Shown: one piece after another, positions 21,915-32,958 of the stretch
Numbering within the stretch: position 1 is the stretch's first letter
How the letters are laid out: each line of letters starts with the position of its first letter
Assembly: GCA_036583965.1 (NCBI GenBank)
Contig: JAZBQD010000019.1
Span: 682,001 to 746,000 of the forward strand
From: Prunella strophiata
Taxonomy: Eukaryota > Chordata > Aves > Passeriformes > Prunellidae
Reading direction: 5' to 3'
DNA: 64,000 nucleotides
Notes under the pieces: generated by a model
Seen by the model: the letters and a program-made list of their open reading frames with translations, nothing else
Databases searched by the model: none
Told to the model about the DNA's origin: nothing
Made by a program: the position numbers and the translations under genes

Positions 21915-22170
21915 GTGTCCCACAAATCCTTCCAAACTGAGAAATCCAGGAAGCTTTGGTTGCTCCTAATTTCCCCTTCTCCCAGGATAACAATTTAACT
22001 GAGCTTTTCCAGGATGGATTATGGATATTCCCTGTGATTGATTTGTCCCACAAATCCCTCCAAACTGAGAAAACCAGGAAGCTTTGGTTGTTCGTTTCCC
22101 CTTCTCCCAGGATAACAATTTAACTGAGCTTTTCCAGGAGGGATTATGGATGTTCCCTGTGTTTGACCCA
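21915..22170 (+). repeat. Tandem duplication, unit 128 bp, 2 copies
   Basis: TGTCCCACAAATCC starts at 21916 and again at 22044; both copies share AGGAAGCTTTGGTTG and GGATAACAATTTAACTGAGC. Differences are scattered substitutions and a small deletion. Confidence 0.9.
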
Positions 22171-22853
22171 GTGAGCTCGGAAGGAGGGAGTCACCATTCC
22201 TGCTTTCACTTTTCCTTGGGTTTTTTTTTCCCTAAAATTTTATATATTATTATGATTCCACCTATCAAAATGGAGCAAATCCATAGAAAATTCCAGTAGG
22301 CACTCCCAAATTCTTGCAGCTGGGAAGAAGCTCCTCATGCAGTGGGAAGAGAGGGCAAGGTTCTGTCACAGCATCCAGAAAAAAACCCCACTGGAATTAA
22401 TCCCATGGATGCAGAGCTGGGCACTGCTTCCCATGGCAGCTTTTCCAGCATCCCAATCTCCCTCAGCCCCAGGAAGTGTGCATTATAATCTCCTTCTAGG
22501 AATAAAAATATCCAGCATTATAATCTGCTCACCCTCCCTTTTCATCCCGGGATTTGGGAGGGCGGAATGAAGCGAATGCGTTTTATACAAATAAACAAAA
22601 TGACTCACCCAGTAACCCAGGATTAATCCACAAAACTGCTATTCTGGGATGTGCCACGGAATTAAGGGAACCTTTAGAGAAGAGGACTTGGAAAGGTCAG
22701 GATGAAGATTGGGGTCCAGCTGCCAGGAGGGTGGAGAGGAGCAATTCTGAGCAGAGGTAGAATGAAACAGAAGGAAAGGTTACTAAAAATAAATAAAAAT
22801 AGGAAAATCGTCCTCAGCAGAGGAATTTGCACCACCTTCACATATCCCAAACA
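22171..22853. other. Non-coding DNA, no gene seen
   Basis: Unique DNA, no recognised repeat family or exon. Confidence 0.5.
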
Positions 22854-22985
22854 GAATCATGGAATTATTTCAGTTGGAAAAGCCCTCCAAGATCACCAAG
22901 TCCCAGCTGTAACCAGTCCCCACCTTGCCACCAGCCCAGAGCTCTGAGTGCCACTTCCAGGCATTCCTTGAAAGAATTTCCAAGA
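22854..22985 (-). mobile_element. CR1 LINE tail, type B, short
   Basis: Minus-strand terminus AGAATCATGGAATTATTTCA, then CAGAGCTCTGAGTGCCACTT, which matches the 3' part of the longer type B copies at 38.2 and 40.3 kb. Confidence 0.8.
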
Positions 22986-23400
22986 AAGAGCTGGAGCCAC
23001 TTCTCCCAATATTTAAGAGTTCCTTACTGATATTTGAAATTTTCCATAAAAACAGGTGAGAAATTATTCCCTTTATCCCTTTGGATGAATTTGGAGAAAA
23101 TCTTGGAGAAGAAAAGGGATGAAAAGCCAGGCATGGCACATTTGAATGGGCAATTATGTCCCCTAATTTACTGCTGTAATTATGATGAGAGCACATTCAA
23201 ATCATGCAATTGCATGCATAAAGAGCAATTAGGGCGTGTGGGGATACAATCAGAGCACTTCCACCTTTAAACCTGGAATTTGTGTAAATATTTTCCACAG
23301 TTTTCACTGGATTTACTCATTTTACCCTCACAAGAGTCCTACATGACCTCACTGTATTCATATTATTTCTATTATTTCTATTTCTATATTTTTATTTTTA
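22986..23400. other. Non-coding DNA with possible regulatory block at 23140-23245
   Basis: AT-rich, repeat-free. Contains the 12-base palindrome ATGCAATTGCAT at 23204-23215 and several ATTA cores; see findings. Confidence 0.4.
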
Positions 23401-23640
23401 TATATCTATATATAAAAATATAATATATTTATATAGCTACATATATTTATATTTATATTTATATTTATATTTATATTTTTATTTTTATTTTTATTTTTAT
23501 TTTTATTTTTATTTTTATTTTTATTTTTATTTTTATTTTTATTTTTATTTTTATTTTTATTTTTATTATTAATATTATTTTTAAATTTTTTATTTGAATT
23601 TTTATTTTTTATTTGTATTTCTCCTTTGATTTTCATTTTT
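23401..23640 (+). repeat. AT-rich microsatellite, 6-bp (TTTATA then TTTTTA)
   Basis: TTTATA repeats at about 23437-23474 turn into TTTTTA repeats to about 23565, flanked by degenerate T-rich sequence. The change of unit within one run shows step-wise slippage. Confidence 0.9.
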
Positions 23641-24489
23641 ATTTCCCAAGGAACAGAAATGCTACATTTTCCCCACACAAAAACTGTGGAAGGAAGGCAC
23701 ATCATTCTGGATTTCCTGGAAATAATGTAGTAAAAGTGAATTTTGGTGGATTTGCTCCTCCAGCTGTGGGCAGTGCTGGGCAATCTCTGGTTGCTGCTGT
23801 TGTTTTAAAGGTGAATTACCAGCATGAAAAATTATCTGTTGAGCCTTATCCTGGTGTTTATTTATTCCAGAGGATTATCAAATCCACATTATCCATTGTT
23901 TATCTGTACTTAGGCTGGAGCAAGGTTTGCTTCATTCATGTTCTTGTCCCATCCATTTTTCACAGTGTCACCTAAATCTGCTGTAATTACTGAGCTGCTT
24001 CACACTTCCAGTTGGTTTTGAAACCCATTAAAAATCCAATTAATGCAAAACTTGGGAATTCCTGCCTTGCTGGAGCCCTTGGTTTGGGGGTGAGGAGGTT
24101 TGGCTTTGCCTCTGTGCTCTGCAAGGATCACTCATTTATTGAAACCTCGTCAGCCCCCTGCTGCAGAGCTGCTGCTAATTGGGTGCTTGGACTTCATGAG
24201 CTTCCCAAGCAAAAAGTTTGGGATTGGATTTCCAGTTGAGCCAAGTCTGATGAAGTTTCAGTGTTGCTCCTGTTTGTCTGCTCCTGGCTCTGGTCACACT
24301 CTCAGGAAAGATCCTCAGAGTCACAATGCTCCAACCTGGATCTTGCTGCTCACAGAACACTGTGACCACAATAAAATTCATCTTCCCACTGCCAATTCCA
24401 TCATGTCCTTATCCAGATTTCCCAGATTTTTTCTCACATATCCCCAAATGTCTTTCTCACAGCACCTGCAGAGTTTACTGCCCCACCTG
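23641..24489. other. Non-coding DNA, no gene seen
   Basis: Unique sequence leading into the 46-bp array; no exon recognised. Confidence 0.5.
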
Positions 24490-25403
24490 TGGCTTTGGTG
24501 TCCATAATTTGGCTCCTGTCTACAATTATTTCCCATGATTTTGTTGTCCATGGTTTGTTTCCTCTCCACAATTATTTCCCATGGCTTTGGTGTCCATAAT
24601 TTGGCTCCTCTGCACAATTATTTCCCATGGCTTTGTTGTCCATGCTCTGGTTCTTTCCACAATCATTTCCCATGATTTTGTTGTCCATGCTCTGGTTCCT
24701 CTCCACAGTTATTTCCCATGATTTTTTTGTCCATGTTTTTTTTCCACTCCACAATTATTTCCAAGTTTTGTTATCCATGATTTGTTTCCTCTCCACAATT
24801 ATTTCCCATGGCTTTGTTGTCCATGATCTGGTTCCTCTCCACAATTATTTCCCAGGATTTTTTTGTCCATTATTTGTTTCCTCTCCACAATTATTTCCCA
24901 TGATTTTGTTGTCCATGGTTTGTTTCCTCTCCACAATTATTTCCCATGGTTTTGTTGTCCATGATCTGGTTCCTCTCCACAATTATTTCCCAGGTTTTGT
25001 TGTCCATTATTTGTTTCCTCTCCACAATTATTTCCCAGGTTTTGTTGTCCATGGTTTGTTTCCTCTCCACAATTATTTCCCAGGTTTTGTTGTCCATGGT
25101 TTGTTTCCTCTCCCCAATTATTTTCCCATGGTTTTGTTGTCCATGGTTTGTTTCCTCTCCACAATTATTTCCCATGATTTTGTTGTCCATGGTTTGTTTC
25201 CTCTCCACAATTATTTCCCATGGTTTTGTTGTCCATGGTTTTTTTCCTCTCCACAATTATTTCCCATGATTTTGTTGTCCATGGTTTGTTTCCTCTCCAC
25301 AATTATTTCCCATGGTTTTGTTGTCCATGGTTTGTTTCCTCTCCACAATTATTTCCCATGGTTTTGTTGTCCATGATCTGGTTCCTCTCCACAATTATTT
25401 CCC
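24490..25403 (+). repeat. 46-bp minisatellite, about 20 units
   Basis: Unit: TTTTGTTGTCCATGGTTTG, then TTTCCTCTCCACAATTATTTCCCATGG with small indels giving 44-47 bp. Units vary at a few positions (GGTTTG, GATCTGG, TTATTTG). Long open frames on both strands here only reflect the repeat. Confidence 0.95.
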
Positions 25404-25654
25404 TGCATCTTTGACTTATCCAGGAGCAGCAAGCTCAACTTTTCACCCTTCACTCTGTTCTTGGCCAGCACCTCAAAACTCAAAAATTCCATTCTTTCCA
25501 CCTCTCCAGAGAGTTTTTTCCCTCCTCTGGCCAAAATTCCGGCTTGTAACCAACTTATTTCCATGGGATCACCATCAGCAGGGATCAAAATAAAAGGTTG
25601 GCCCTTCCTAAAATTTGGGAACAGCCCCACAAGTCCTTGTCACCAGCTGAAGGA
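25404..25654. other. Non-coding DNA
   Basis: Unique sequence between the 46-bp array and a CR1 tail. Confidence 0.5.
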
Positions 25655-25795
25655 GAATCACAGAACCATGGAATGGTTTGGGTTGGAAGGGACCTCAAAG
25701 CTCATCCAGTCCCACCCCTGCCATGGCCAGGGACACTTCCACTGTCCCAAATTGCTCCAGGTCCTGTCCATCCTGGCCTTGGACATCCCCAGGTC
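25655..25795 (-). mobile_element. CR1 LINE tail, type A-like
   Basis: Minus-strand tail: GAATCACAGAACCATGGAAT, GGTTTGGGTTGGAAGGGACC, then CCATGGCCAGGGACACTTCC. A plus-oriented CR1-like terminus (CTAAGATTCCATGATTCC) ends nearby at about 25831, so two pieces may abut. Confidence 0.85.
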
Positions 25796-26006
25796 TTTTC
25801 CAGCCTTGATGATCCTAAGATTCCATGATTCCAACATCACTTCCATGTGCAGAAGTGGTTGTGGGAAACCAGACCTTGACAGTGTTGGCACAATCCTGGG
25901 AATTAGGATGGAGTGAGGTTGGGGTGATGAAGCCACTCTATCACTGCCCTTATCAGCAGGACAGAGGGAAGAGGAAAAAAGCAGAAAAAACCTAATTTTT
26001 GGATTC

Positions 26007-26093
26007 TTGGAGTTGTCCTGTGCAGGGCCAGGAGTTAGACTCCATGATCCTTGTGAATCCCTTCCAGCTCAGGATATTCCATATTTAGGGAGA
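26007..26093 (+). mobile_element. CR1 LINE terminus, type C
   Basis: Short plus-strand piece: GGGCCAGGAGTTAGACTCCA, GATCCTTGTGAATCCCTTCC, ending AGGATATTCCAT. Confidence 0.8.
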
Positions 26094-26721
26094 GGGTGAG
26101 TTCCCAGGACACATCACTGATTCCAGGCACTGCTGGGCTCTGGAAGGGACTTGATGCTGACAGAGCAACCTGAAAATCCTTTTTGAAATTCTTATTTTCC
26201 CTGATTAAACTGATTCTCACAGAGGATAAACACAAAATGCTTGGGAAAAAAGTCTATTTCAGCTGATTTCTGGATGAAGAGTTGCTCAGCTACCGTGGTG
26301 TTGTGTCCCAAAGGTCCCAGAGAATTAAACAGATTGCATTCCAAAACATTTGGCCTGGAAAAGGCACCAAAATTGGCATTATCAGCACTGTTGTATCCTT
26401 TAGTGTGGGGCTCCAGAGCCTTTCCAGGTGTCCTGGAAAGTAAAAAAAAAGAGATGTAAAATAAAATTCAGTTGGAGCCCTTATCAACAAAAAATTACTG
26501 TTGAGGATGTGGAAGGAATGGGAAGAGATTTCTGAGCTGATCCAGGAAATTTAACTGGCTACAAGGGAACAGTCCATGCCAAGGAGTGGGGATCTGGGAC
26601 AGGTGGGATAGAAAAAGGTCAAAATTCAGGGAAGACAGGCAGAGCTTTAGTCTTACTCCATGAACTTTTTCCAGGTGTCTCCCAAATGATGAGGAGAGCC
26701 ATGGTTGGAGCCCTTCTGCTC
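26094..26721. other. Non-coding DNA, no gene seen
   Basis: Unique sequence, nothing recognised. Confidence 0.5.
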
Positions 26722-27010
26722 TGAAGCCAGGCTGGGAGAGCTGGGAATGTTCCTCTGGAGAGGGACTGGGGACAAGGGATGGAGGGACAGGACACAGGGA
26801 ATGGCTCCCAGTGCCAGAGGGCAGGGATGGGTGGGAGATTGGGAATTGGGAATTGCTGGCTGGGCTGGGATTGCCAGAGCAGCTGAGGCTGCCCCTGGAT
26901 CCCAAGGCCAGGCTGGACACTGGGGCTGGAGCAGCCTGGGACAGTGGGAGGTGTCCCTGCCCATGGAATGGGATGAGCTTTTCCATCCCAAACCATTGTG
27001 AGATTCCATG
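26722..27010 (+). mobile_element. CR1 LINE tail, type A
   Basis: Plus-strand type A with AGGCTGGGAGAGCTGGGAAT, GGGACAGGACACAGGGAATG and CACTGGGGCTGGAGCAGCCT, ending ATTCCATGGA. A small deletion removes CTGGCAGTGC from the signature block. Confidence 0.9.
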
Positions 27011-27649
27011 GAATTCTCCTTGGTGCCTGCCAGAAAAGGCTTCTCTTTAGGGCTCTGTGAAAACCCCTCTGGGAAGAGGCTCAGAAGCTGAAAATTCCCC
27101 TGTCCTGGTTGGAGTTTGAGCTGGAGCACATCCATAGGAAAGCCAAGTCCTTCATGCTCTGCCTGTGGAATGGTGCTTCCCACATGGAGAGGGAAATTGG
27201 AGCAATCTGTTCCCAGAGCACAAACCTTGACCCAATAAAGGGAAATAAAACCCCACACAAAGAAATTGCAAGTATTTCAGTTGTTTTATTGGCAGGAATG
27301 AAATATCCCACTCCAGCTATTCTGTTGTTGGTTTTAAGGATAACTTGGTCCTTTAGGGAAGGAATTGGGAATAAATAGAGCAGATTTATCCAATGTCAGA
27401 GAAATATAAATCTTCCCTACTTAAGCAGAGTGAGCATTTGCTGCTTTTCTTGCAGCCAGCCTGGAAAGTGTCCTGGAGGGCATCGTTCACAAATTGGACT
27501 TAAATAAATCAAACCCAAACTGCTCCTTCCATGGGGAAACTGTCCAGTGTCCATAGCCAGGAAGAACCAGATTTTGGGATGCTTGCAGGGTGAGGAGCCC
27601 TGAGTTGTGGTGGAGCACTGAGGTATCCCATGGACCTACTGGACACAGA
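27011..27649. other. Non-coding DNA, no gene seen
   Basis: Unique sequence without coding or repeat features. Confidence 0.5.
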
Positions 27650-27725
27650 GAATCCTGGAGTGATTTGGGTTGGAATGGACCATAAATCCCATCTCATCCC
27701 ATGCGATACCTTCCAGTATCCCAGT
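27650..27725 (-). mobile_element. Short CR1 terminus, type A-like
   Basis: Minus-strand piece: AGAGAATCCTGGAGTGATTT, GGGTTGGAATGGACC and the AATCCCATCTCATCCCATG block homologous to the site that expanded at 19.2 kb. Confidence 0.65.
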
Positions 27726-27984
27726 GTGCAGAAAATCCCACTGGGAAAAGCCAGTGCCCATAAAGGAGACAGAGGAGTCCTGGAACTTCATTCCAATAAA
27801 TGAGAGTCCCCTGGGGGTTTCCCTCTCGAGGTTTTGGAGGTGCAGCCTCCTTTTATCCCAAACTTCTGCACGTTCCCTCTTCCTTTCCCATTGCTGAGGT
27901 ACCAGGAAGGTGCAGCCTTCCCAAACCCCCTGCCCCATATCCCCCCTTGAACCTGGCATTTTCCCTGGCATTTTCAGAAACTCC

Positions 27985-28410
27985 TCCTTGTGTGGCCCCA
28001 CTTGGCCAAACTGTCCAAGCTCTGGGACAAACCTGGGCTGGAATTAATCCCAAATTTCAGAAACTCCCATTTGGCTGTTTCAGGAGCCAAACTGTCCAGG
28101 CCCTGTGACAAACCTGGGCTGGAAGTTCATCCCAAAATTCAGGAACTCCCATTTGGCTGTTTCAGGAGCTGAACTGTCGGGGCTTTGGGACAAACCCGGG
28201 CTGGAATTAATCCCAAAGCTCAGAAATTCCCATTTGGCCACTTCAGGAGCTGAACTGTCCAGGCCCTGTGACAAAGCTGGGCAGGAAGTTCATCCCAAAA
28301 TTCAGGAACTCCCATTTGGAACTACCAGTTCCCATTCAGGAACTCTGTTTCAGGAGCTGAACTCTCTGGGCTCTGTGACAAACCCAGCTGGAAGTGGGGA
28401 CAGACATCAA
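27985..28410 (+). repeat. 81-bp tandem array with two-unit (163-bp) higher order, about 5 units
   Basis: Starts of the AACTGTCC block at about 28009, 28090, 28172 and 28253 give a period of 81-82 bp. Units alternate between GGAATTAATCCCAAA and GGAAGTTCATCCCAAA forms, so the real period is a dimer. The last unit has a roughly 25-bp insertion before its block at 28360. Confidence 0.9.
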
Positions 28411-29499
28411 GCCCCATCTCAAAGCCTTTCCCACCCATCCCCTCACCCAGGAATTGTTTGTGAGGACATCAATGCACATCTTCCCTATGGATCCCTCCTC
28501 TTATTTCTCAATTTGCCTTCACAAACCCTTGTTATTATTAACTTCACCTTTTCTGACAGCCTGGAACATTTGGAACATCCCTTCCTGACTTTCCCAGTCT
28601 GGCCCCTGCCTTGGGCGTGCCAAGGAAATCCAGAGACCCAGCTCAGCCTGAAGAGCCAGTGCCAGCTCCTGCCAGCCCACAATCACCAGAGCTCCCTGTG
28701 GATGAGCCATGGCTCCTGAAAGCCAAGGTCTCCCATTCTTTCCTCCTGCTGAGAAGCCCAAATCTCTGGGGTTTTGGGGCCTTGGATCCACCCACCCATG
28801 CCCAGCTGTCCCCGGTGCTGTCCCTGCACCCCTGGTTGGATTTTCTGCACAGCAAAGGCAAAGGCAGCAGCTCTGCTCCCTGGCTTCCTGCCCCAGGGAT
28901 TCCAGTGCCACAGGGCTCTGGCCAGGGGCTGCTCTGAGCACACAGAGCTGATCTCCACCCCTCCAGGCTGAGCATTAATGGGTAAGGATCCCAGACAGCA
29001 ATTCAAGGGGGATGATGGAGCATCCCCTCAGGGTTTGGCTCTCACTCGTGCCAAAGCCAAGGGCAAAGCTGTGCCCACGGCATCTCAGTTTCTGTCACCA
29101 CCTTCAGAAGGTGTTTCTTTGCTTCTCCACTCATCCTTTCTGTCTGACCTGAATTCTGAGAGTGCCAGGGCTGTGGGGGTCCTGCTGAATTCTCAGAGCA
29201 GCCACAATCTCCTGAAAGATCCCCTATCAAATTAATTCCTCTGTCTGAGTCCATGGCCAGCACAATCCCACACTCAGAAATAATTTATTAATGATCCAAT
29301 AATTGCTGAAGGGACCAGAAATGCCTCTGGCCACCCTGCTGTTAGAAAACCATACAAAATTTAAATTTTTTTGTAACTTTAGTCACTCTTGTTCTCCTCT
29401 GCCCCAGGGGAGAGGAATTTTAGGTTTCTTTTCCAAGGACTGTTCCATCCCTCAAGGCAGGATGAGCTGGACATCTCAGCAGAGTGGGAGTAGCACAGA
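28411..29499. other. Non-coding DNA, no gene seen
   Basis: Unique, somewhat GC-richer DNA. Open frames on both strands lack recognisable domains or splice context. Confidence 0.5.
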
Positions 29500-29880
29500 A
29501 GATCCACAGAAGACAATGACCATCAACTCCAAATGTCACCCCTGGCATGGCCAGAGACACCTGGTCCAGAGAAGGTTGATAAGAATGAGAACTCTAATTA
29601 ACATCAAAGGCAGAGGGATCAATAACCAGTAGGAAACCAAATACTGAGAACTGAGTGACTTGGGACCAATGAACACTGAAAAAATGTATTTCTCTGGATT
29701 TTGAGTGTATAAAATTTGTGAAAAATTGAGTTAAATGAATGTGTGATGGGATGATTTTCTCTGCATAACCTGGGCAGTGAGTGGATGAAATGATTTCTGT
29801 TGCACATCCTGGCCAGAATAAAGTAATCCCTTGATTCTCTAATCCTAAAAATGTTGGAGAGTTTTCATTTACCCCACACT
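29500..29880 (+). mobile_element. Possible retroviral LTR (promoter and poly(A) signals)
   Basis: TATAAAA at 29708-29714 lies 103 bases before AATAAA at 29817-29822, followed by T-rich sequence and a possible LTR end (TTACCCCACA, to 29878). This spacing fits an LTR U3-R-U5 layout. I found no TG start or target-site duplication, so limits are approximate and the call could be wrong. Confidence 0.35.
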
Positions 29881-31033
29881 TTCGGTGACTCTTGGGTTCC
29901 CCATCCTCCAGGATTGGCAGAACGAGAGGTGTCTGTGCAGCCAGGGACTCCTGATGAATTTCTGCTCCATTAATTATTCCAGCCTCACCCCCAGAGCTGT
30001 GCACTCTCCTTCTGGAGTTGTAAATCCTGGAAAAAATCCCTTTCTCCTGTTGGTTTTTCCACAAAATCCCTCTCTCCTTCCTAGGCTTCCAGCTGGGCCA
30101 GAGGAAGTTGGTCTGTGCACCAGACAGGGGAAAAAAATAATGTCAATTTTATTTTATGAAGAAAATCAGCATTATGGAAAAAAATATCCACTCTGCCTGA
30201 ACCTCATCCTCAGGTGCCCTTTATTTTTCCATGAGCTGGGAGTAGTGATCCCTATAAAAAAATTCCTCTTGCCCTTTGGGACTGCATTAAGTAGGTGCCT
30301 GAGCAAGTTGCAGCTGCTGCCTTATCAGGAAGATAAAGGTCTGGAGAGGTTGGATGGGTATGAAGTGGGAGAAACTTGGACTCTGCCTGTGCTGGAGGCA
30401 AATTCCTTCAGTTTGTGCCTTTTCCTTGTCCTTTTGTCTCTTGGAAGTGAAATGCCACAGCAGGGAATTGGGATCCAAATAAAAATTCCAAGGATTGGTA
30501 TCAGAAACTCCCTCCTGTTGGGTCAGTGCCACCCCCTCATTGTGGGGCTCAGCCCACCCAGATTTGGTCACTTTGTGTCCAAAGAACTCCAACATCAGCA
30601 GAATGGGCTGGGAACATCCAAGTCTGCAGCCCTTGGCCCTGCAGGATTCCCAATCCCAAATCACAAAACTGTTGTGGAGCTACTTTTAGGATTTATCTCC
30701 ATGTTAGAATGATCTTGGTGCTTTTACTCCCCGATCCCAAAGGCAATATTCGCAATTTTCAGGCTGGAGGTGTCCCTGACAGGAGGAACATGGAAAACCA
30801 GTTTGTCCCAGTTTGTCCCAGTTTGTCCCAGTTTGTCCCAGTTTGCTCAGTCTCCAGCAGCATTTTGACCCTGCTGCAGGTGGGACAGGACCAAGTCCTG
30901 CAAAGCAATATCCCAAAAAAAGCCACTGAGCACCCTCCAGGTGACCTGCAGAGGAGAGGACAGGAGACCAGGGACACTGTTACACTCACAGACAGCATTA
31001 ATGCCATTCATTAATTAATTAAAAATTAATAGG
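29881..31033. other. Non-coding DNA with a short 10-bp repeat
   Basis: A 275-codon open frame (29885-30712, +) starts in this stretch but looks like chance sequence. GTTTGTCCCA is repeated four times at 30801-30840. Confidence 0.5.
30801..30840 (+). repeat. (GTTTGTCCCA)4
   Basis: Four exact 10-bp copies, followed by a broken fifth (GTTTGCTCAG). Confidence 0.95.
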
Positions 31034-31230
31034 GGAGAATTTCCCCATGGAAAGGGTGCTCAGGCCTTGGATCTGCCCAGGGAGGTTTGGAGTGCCCATC
31101 CCTGGAGGTGCCCAGGAAATTCCTGGAGGTGGCACTCAGAGCTCTGGGCTGGGGACAAGGTGGGCATGGGGCACAGCTGGGACTCTGATCTTGGAGCTCT
31201 TTCCAACCTCAGAAATTCTGGAATTCTGTG
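31034..31230 (+). mobile_element. CR1 LINE tail, type B
   Basis: Plus-strand 3' part of type B: TTTCCCCATGGAAAGGGTGC, GTGGCACTCAGAGCTCTGGG, GCACAGCTGGGACTCTGATC, ending AATTCTGGAATTCTGTG. Confidence 0.85.
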
Positions 31231-32489
31231 TTAAGGAGTTCATTGCCACTGATCAGACCCATTTTGGTGTCCACAGTGAAAATTCATGGACACCAGGAGC
31301 ACAACAGCTGGAAAACTGCTGGTGGTGAGGCTGGGTGGGTCTGTCTGGAGAAGGTGTGAGCGTGTCCTGCTCACCATTTCCAAGAACCTCCACGTGACAC
31401 CATTCCCAATGAGAGACCTCTTCCCTCCAGGAATAATTCAGGATAATATTTAGCACCCAGACCTGGAAAAACTCAGCCTGGAAATGAGGTGGAATTTTTA
31501 ACCAGAAGTGGAATTCTCCACTCAGATTTTCACTATTATGATGCCACTTGAAGGCCTGAAATCCAGTTTGGATCTGCTGGTGGGAGCTCTGGATTTAGCA
31601 GGAATTTCAGGCGGGAAATTTTGGGAAGGGGCTCTGAGAGGGGAAGGAGAAAACTCCACCCCATGGACCAGCTCAGCTCATGTGATGGTTTTTGATTTGT
31701 GACCTCTGACCCCCAAACCAGCCCATTTTAAACAAATTTAAATCAGAGGAATTTTAAATAATGCAGCAAATATTTTAAAACAAAGACCTGTGATGCATTT
31801 AAGGAATCTGAGCTTTGAAGGAAGCAAAACTTGAGGAATTTTCTTGGATTTTAGCAGTGGACAAAGTCAGAACAACAATTTTTCCTGAATATTTCAGCTC
31901 CTGGTTAAATGCCTCCATATTGGCAAAATTCCTAAAGGTCTGGGCCAGGTTTCTGGTCCTTTAACCTCCAACATTCCAGGTTATTTCCACAATATCTGGG
32001 TTCCAAATAATGAACTTTATTATTAAGATAAACACCTGGCTCCTGTTTTTATCCTTGCTCTTCTCTCTGCACCAACTGCAACGTTCCTTAAAATCCCAAT
32101 TTTCCACTCACTGAAGTGTGGCAGCCACGTCCCATTAAAAGAGTTTTACCAGGAAAATTATCCATGCCTTTAAATAGGTCATGCATACACTTAGCATATG
32201 TTACATTATTCTCCACGTGCAGCCAGTCGTGCCGGATAATTGAAAATTTCTGGAGTCACAAGCAAATAAAATCATTCCTCTGATCATTAATAAGCAGGAA
32301 GTGTGGGAAAAATGAGAAAAAAAAGAAGCAGGGGAATGAAATAATTAAATTTGGTGGGAAGTTCCAGAAAAGTTGAGCCCAATGGTCATTCCAAGTGCTG
32401 ATGGAACGGATGTTCAAAAAACAAAGGTGCTATCGTTATCCCTGAGTGCACAGGGAAGGATTCCTTGGGATCTTCTGCCATTTGCTTGG
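31231..32489. other. Non-coding DNA, no gene seen
   Basis: Unique, AT-rich around 31700-32350. The stretch 32160-32300 has low similarity to anything else in the window; no coding signal. Confidence 0.5.
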
Positions 32490-32655
32490 GTGGGATGGGG
32501 GCTCCAAACCTCCCTGGGCAGCCCCTGCCAAGGCCTGAGCACCCTTTCCATGGGGAAATTGCTGCTGTGCCCACCCTGAGCCTGCCCTGGCCCAGCCTGA
32601 GGCCGTTCCCTCTGCTCCTGTCCCTGTTCCCTGGAGCAGAGCCCGACCCCACTTC
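32490..32655 (-). mobile_element. CR1 fragment, type B
   Basis: Minus-strand type B: CTCCAAACCTCCCTGGGCAG to CTGGAGCAGAGCCCGACCCC. Both the terminus and the VNTR side are missing. Confidence 0.85.
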
Positions 32656-32719
32656 TAAAAAGGAGGAAGAGGGAAGTTGTGTATGGACAGCCAGCACCAG
32701 GACAGGGGGGAATGTTTTA

Positions 32720-32958
32720 AACTGCCAGAGGGCAGGGATGGATGGGAGATTGGGAATTGGGAATTCCTGGCTGGGCTGGAATTGCCAGAGCAGCTGTGGC
32801 TGCCCCTGGATCCCTGGCAGTGCCCAAGGCCAGGCTGGACACTGGGGCTGGAGCAGCCTGGGACAGTGGGAGGTGTCCCTGCCATGGCAGGGGTGGCACT
32901 GGGTGGGATTTGAGGTCCCTTCCATCCCAAACCATTCCATGATTCCACGATTCCATGG
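32720..32958 (+). mobile_element. CR1 LINE tail, type A, near-intact
   Basis: Plus-strand copy that may be the clearest type A example here: CTGCCCCTGGATCCCTGGCA, GGTGTCCCTGCCATGGCAGG, and terminus CCATTCCATGATTCCACGAT. It points away from the type B piece just upstream. Confidence 0.93.

Noticed and set aside
24627..25376. 249-codon hydrophobic-looking open frame (+)
   Set aside because: Translation of the 46-bp minisatellite; the apparent membrane segments come from TTT/TTG-rich units.
29885..30712. 275-codon open frame (+) next to the possible LTR
   Set aside because: No retroviral or cellular domain recognisable and composition like the surrounding DNA; likely chance.
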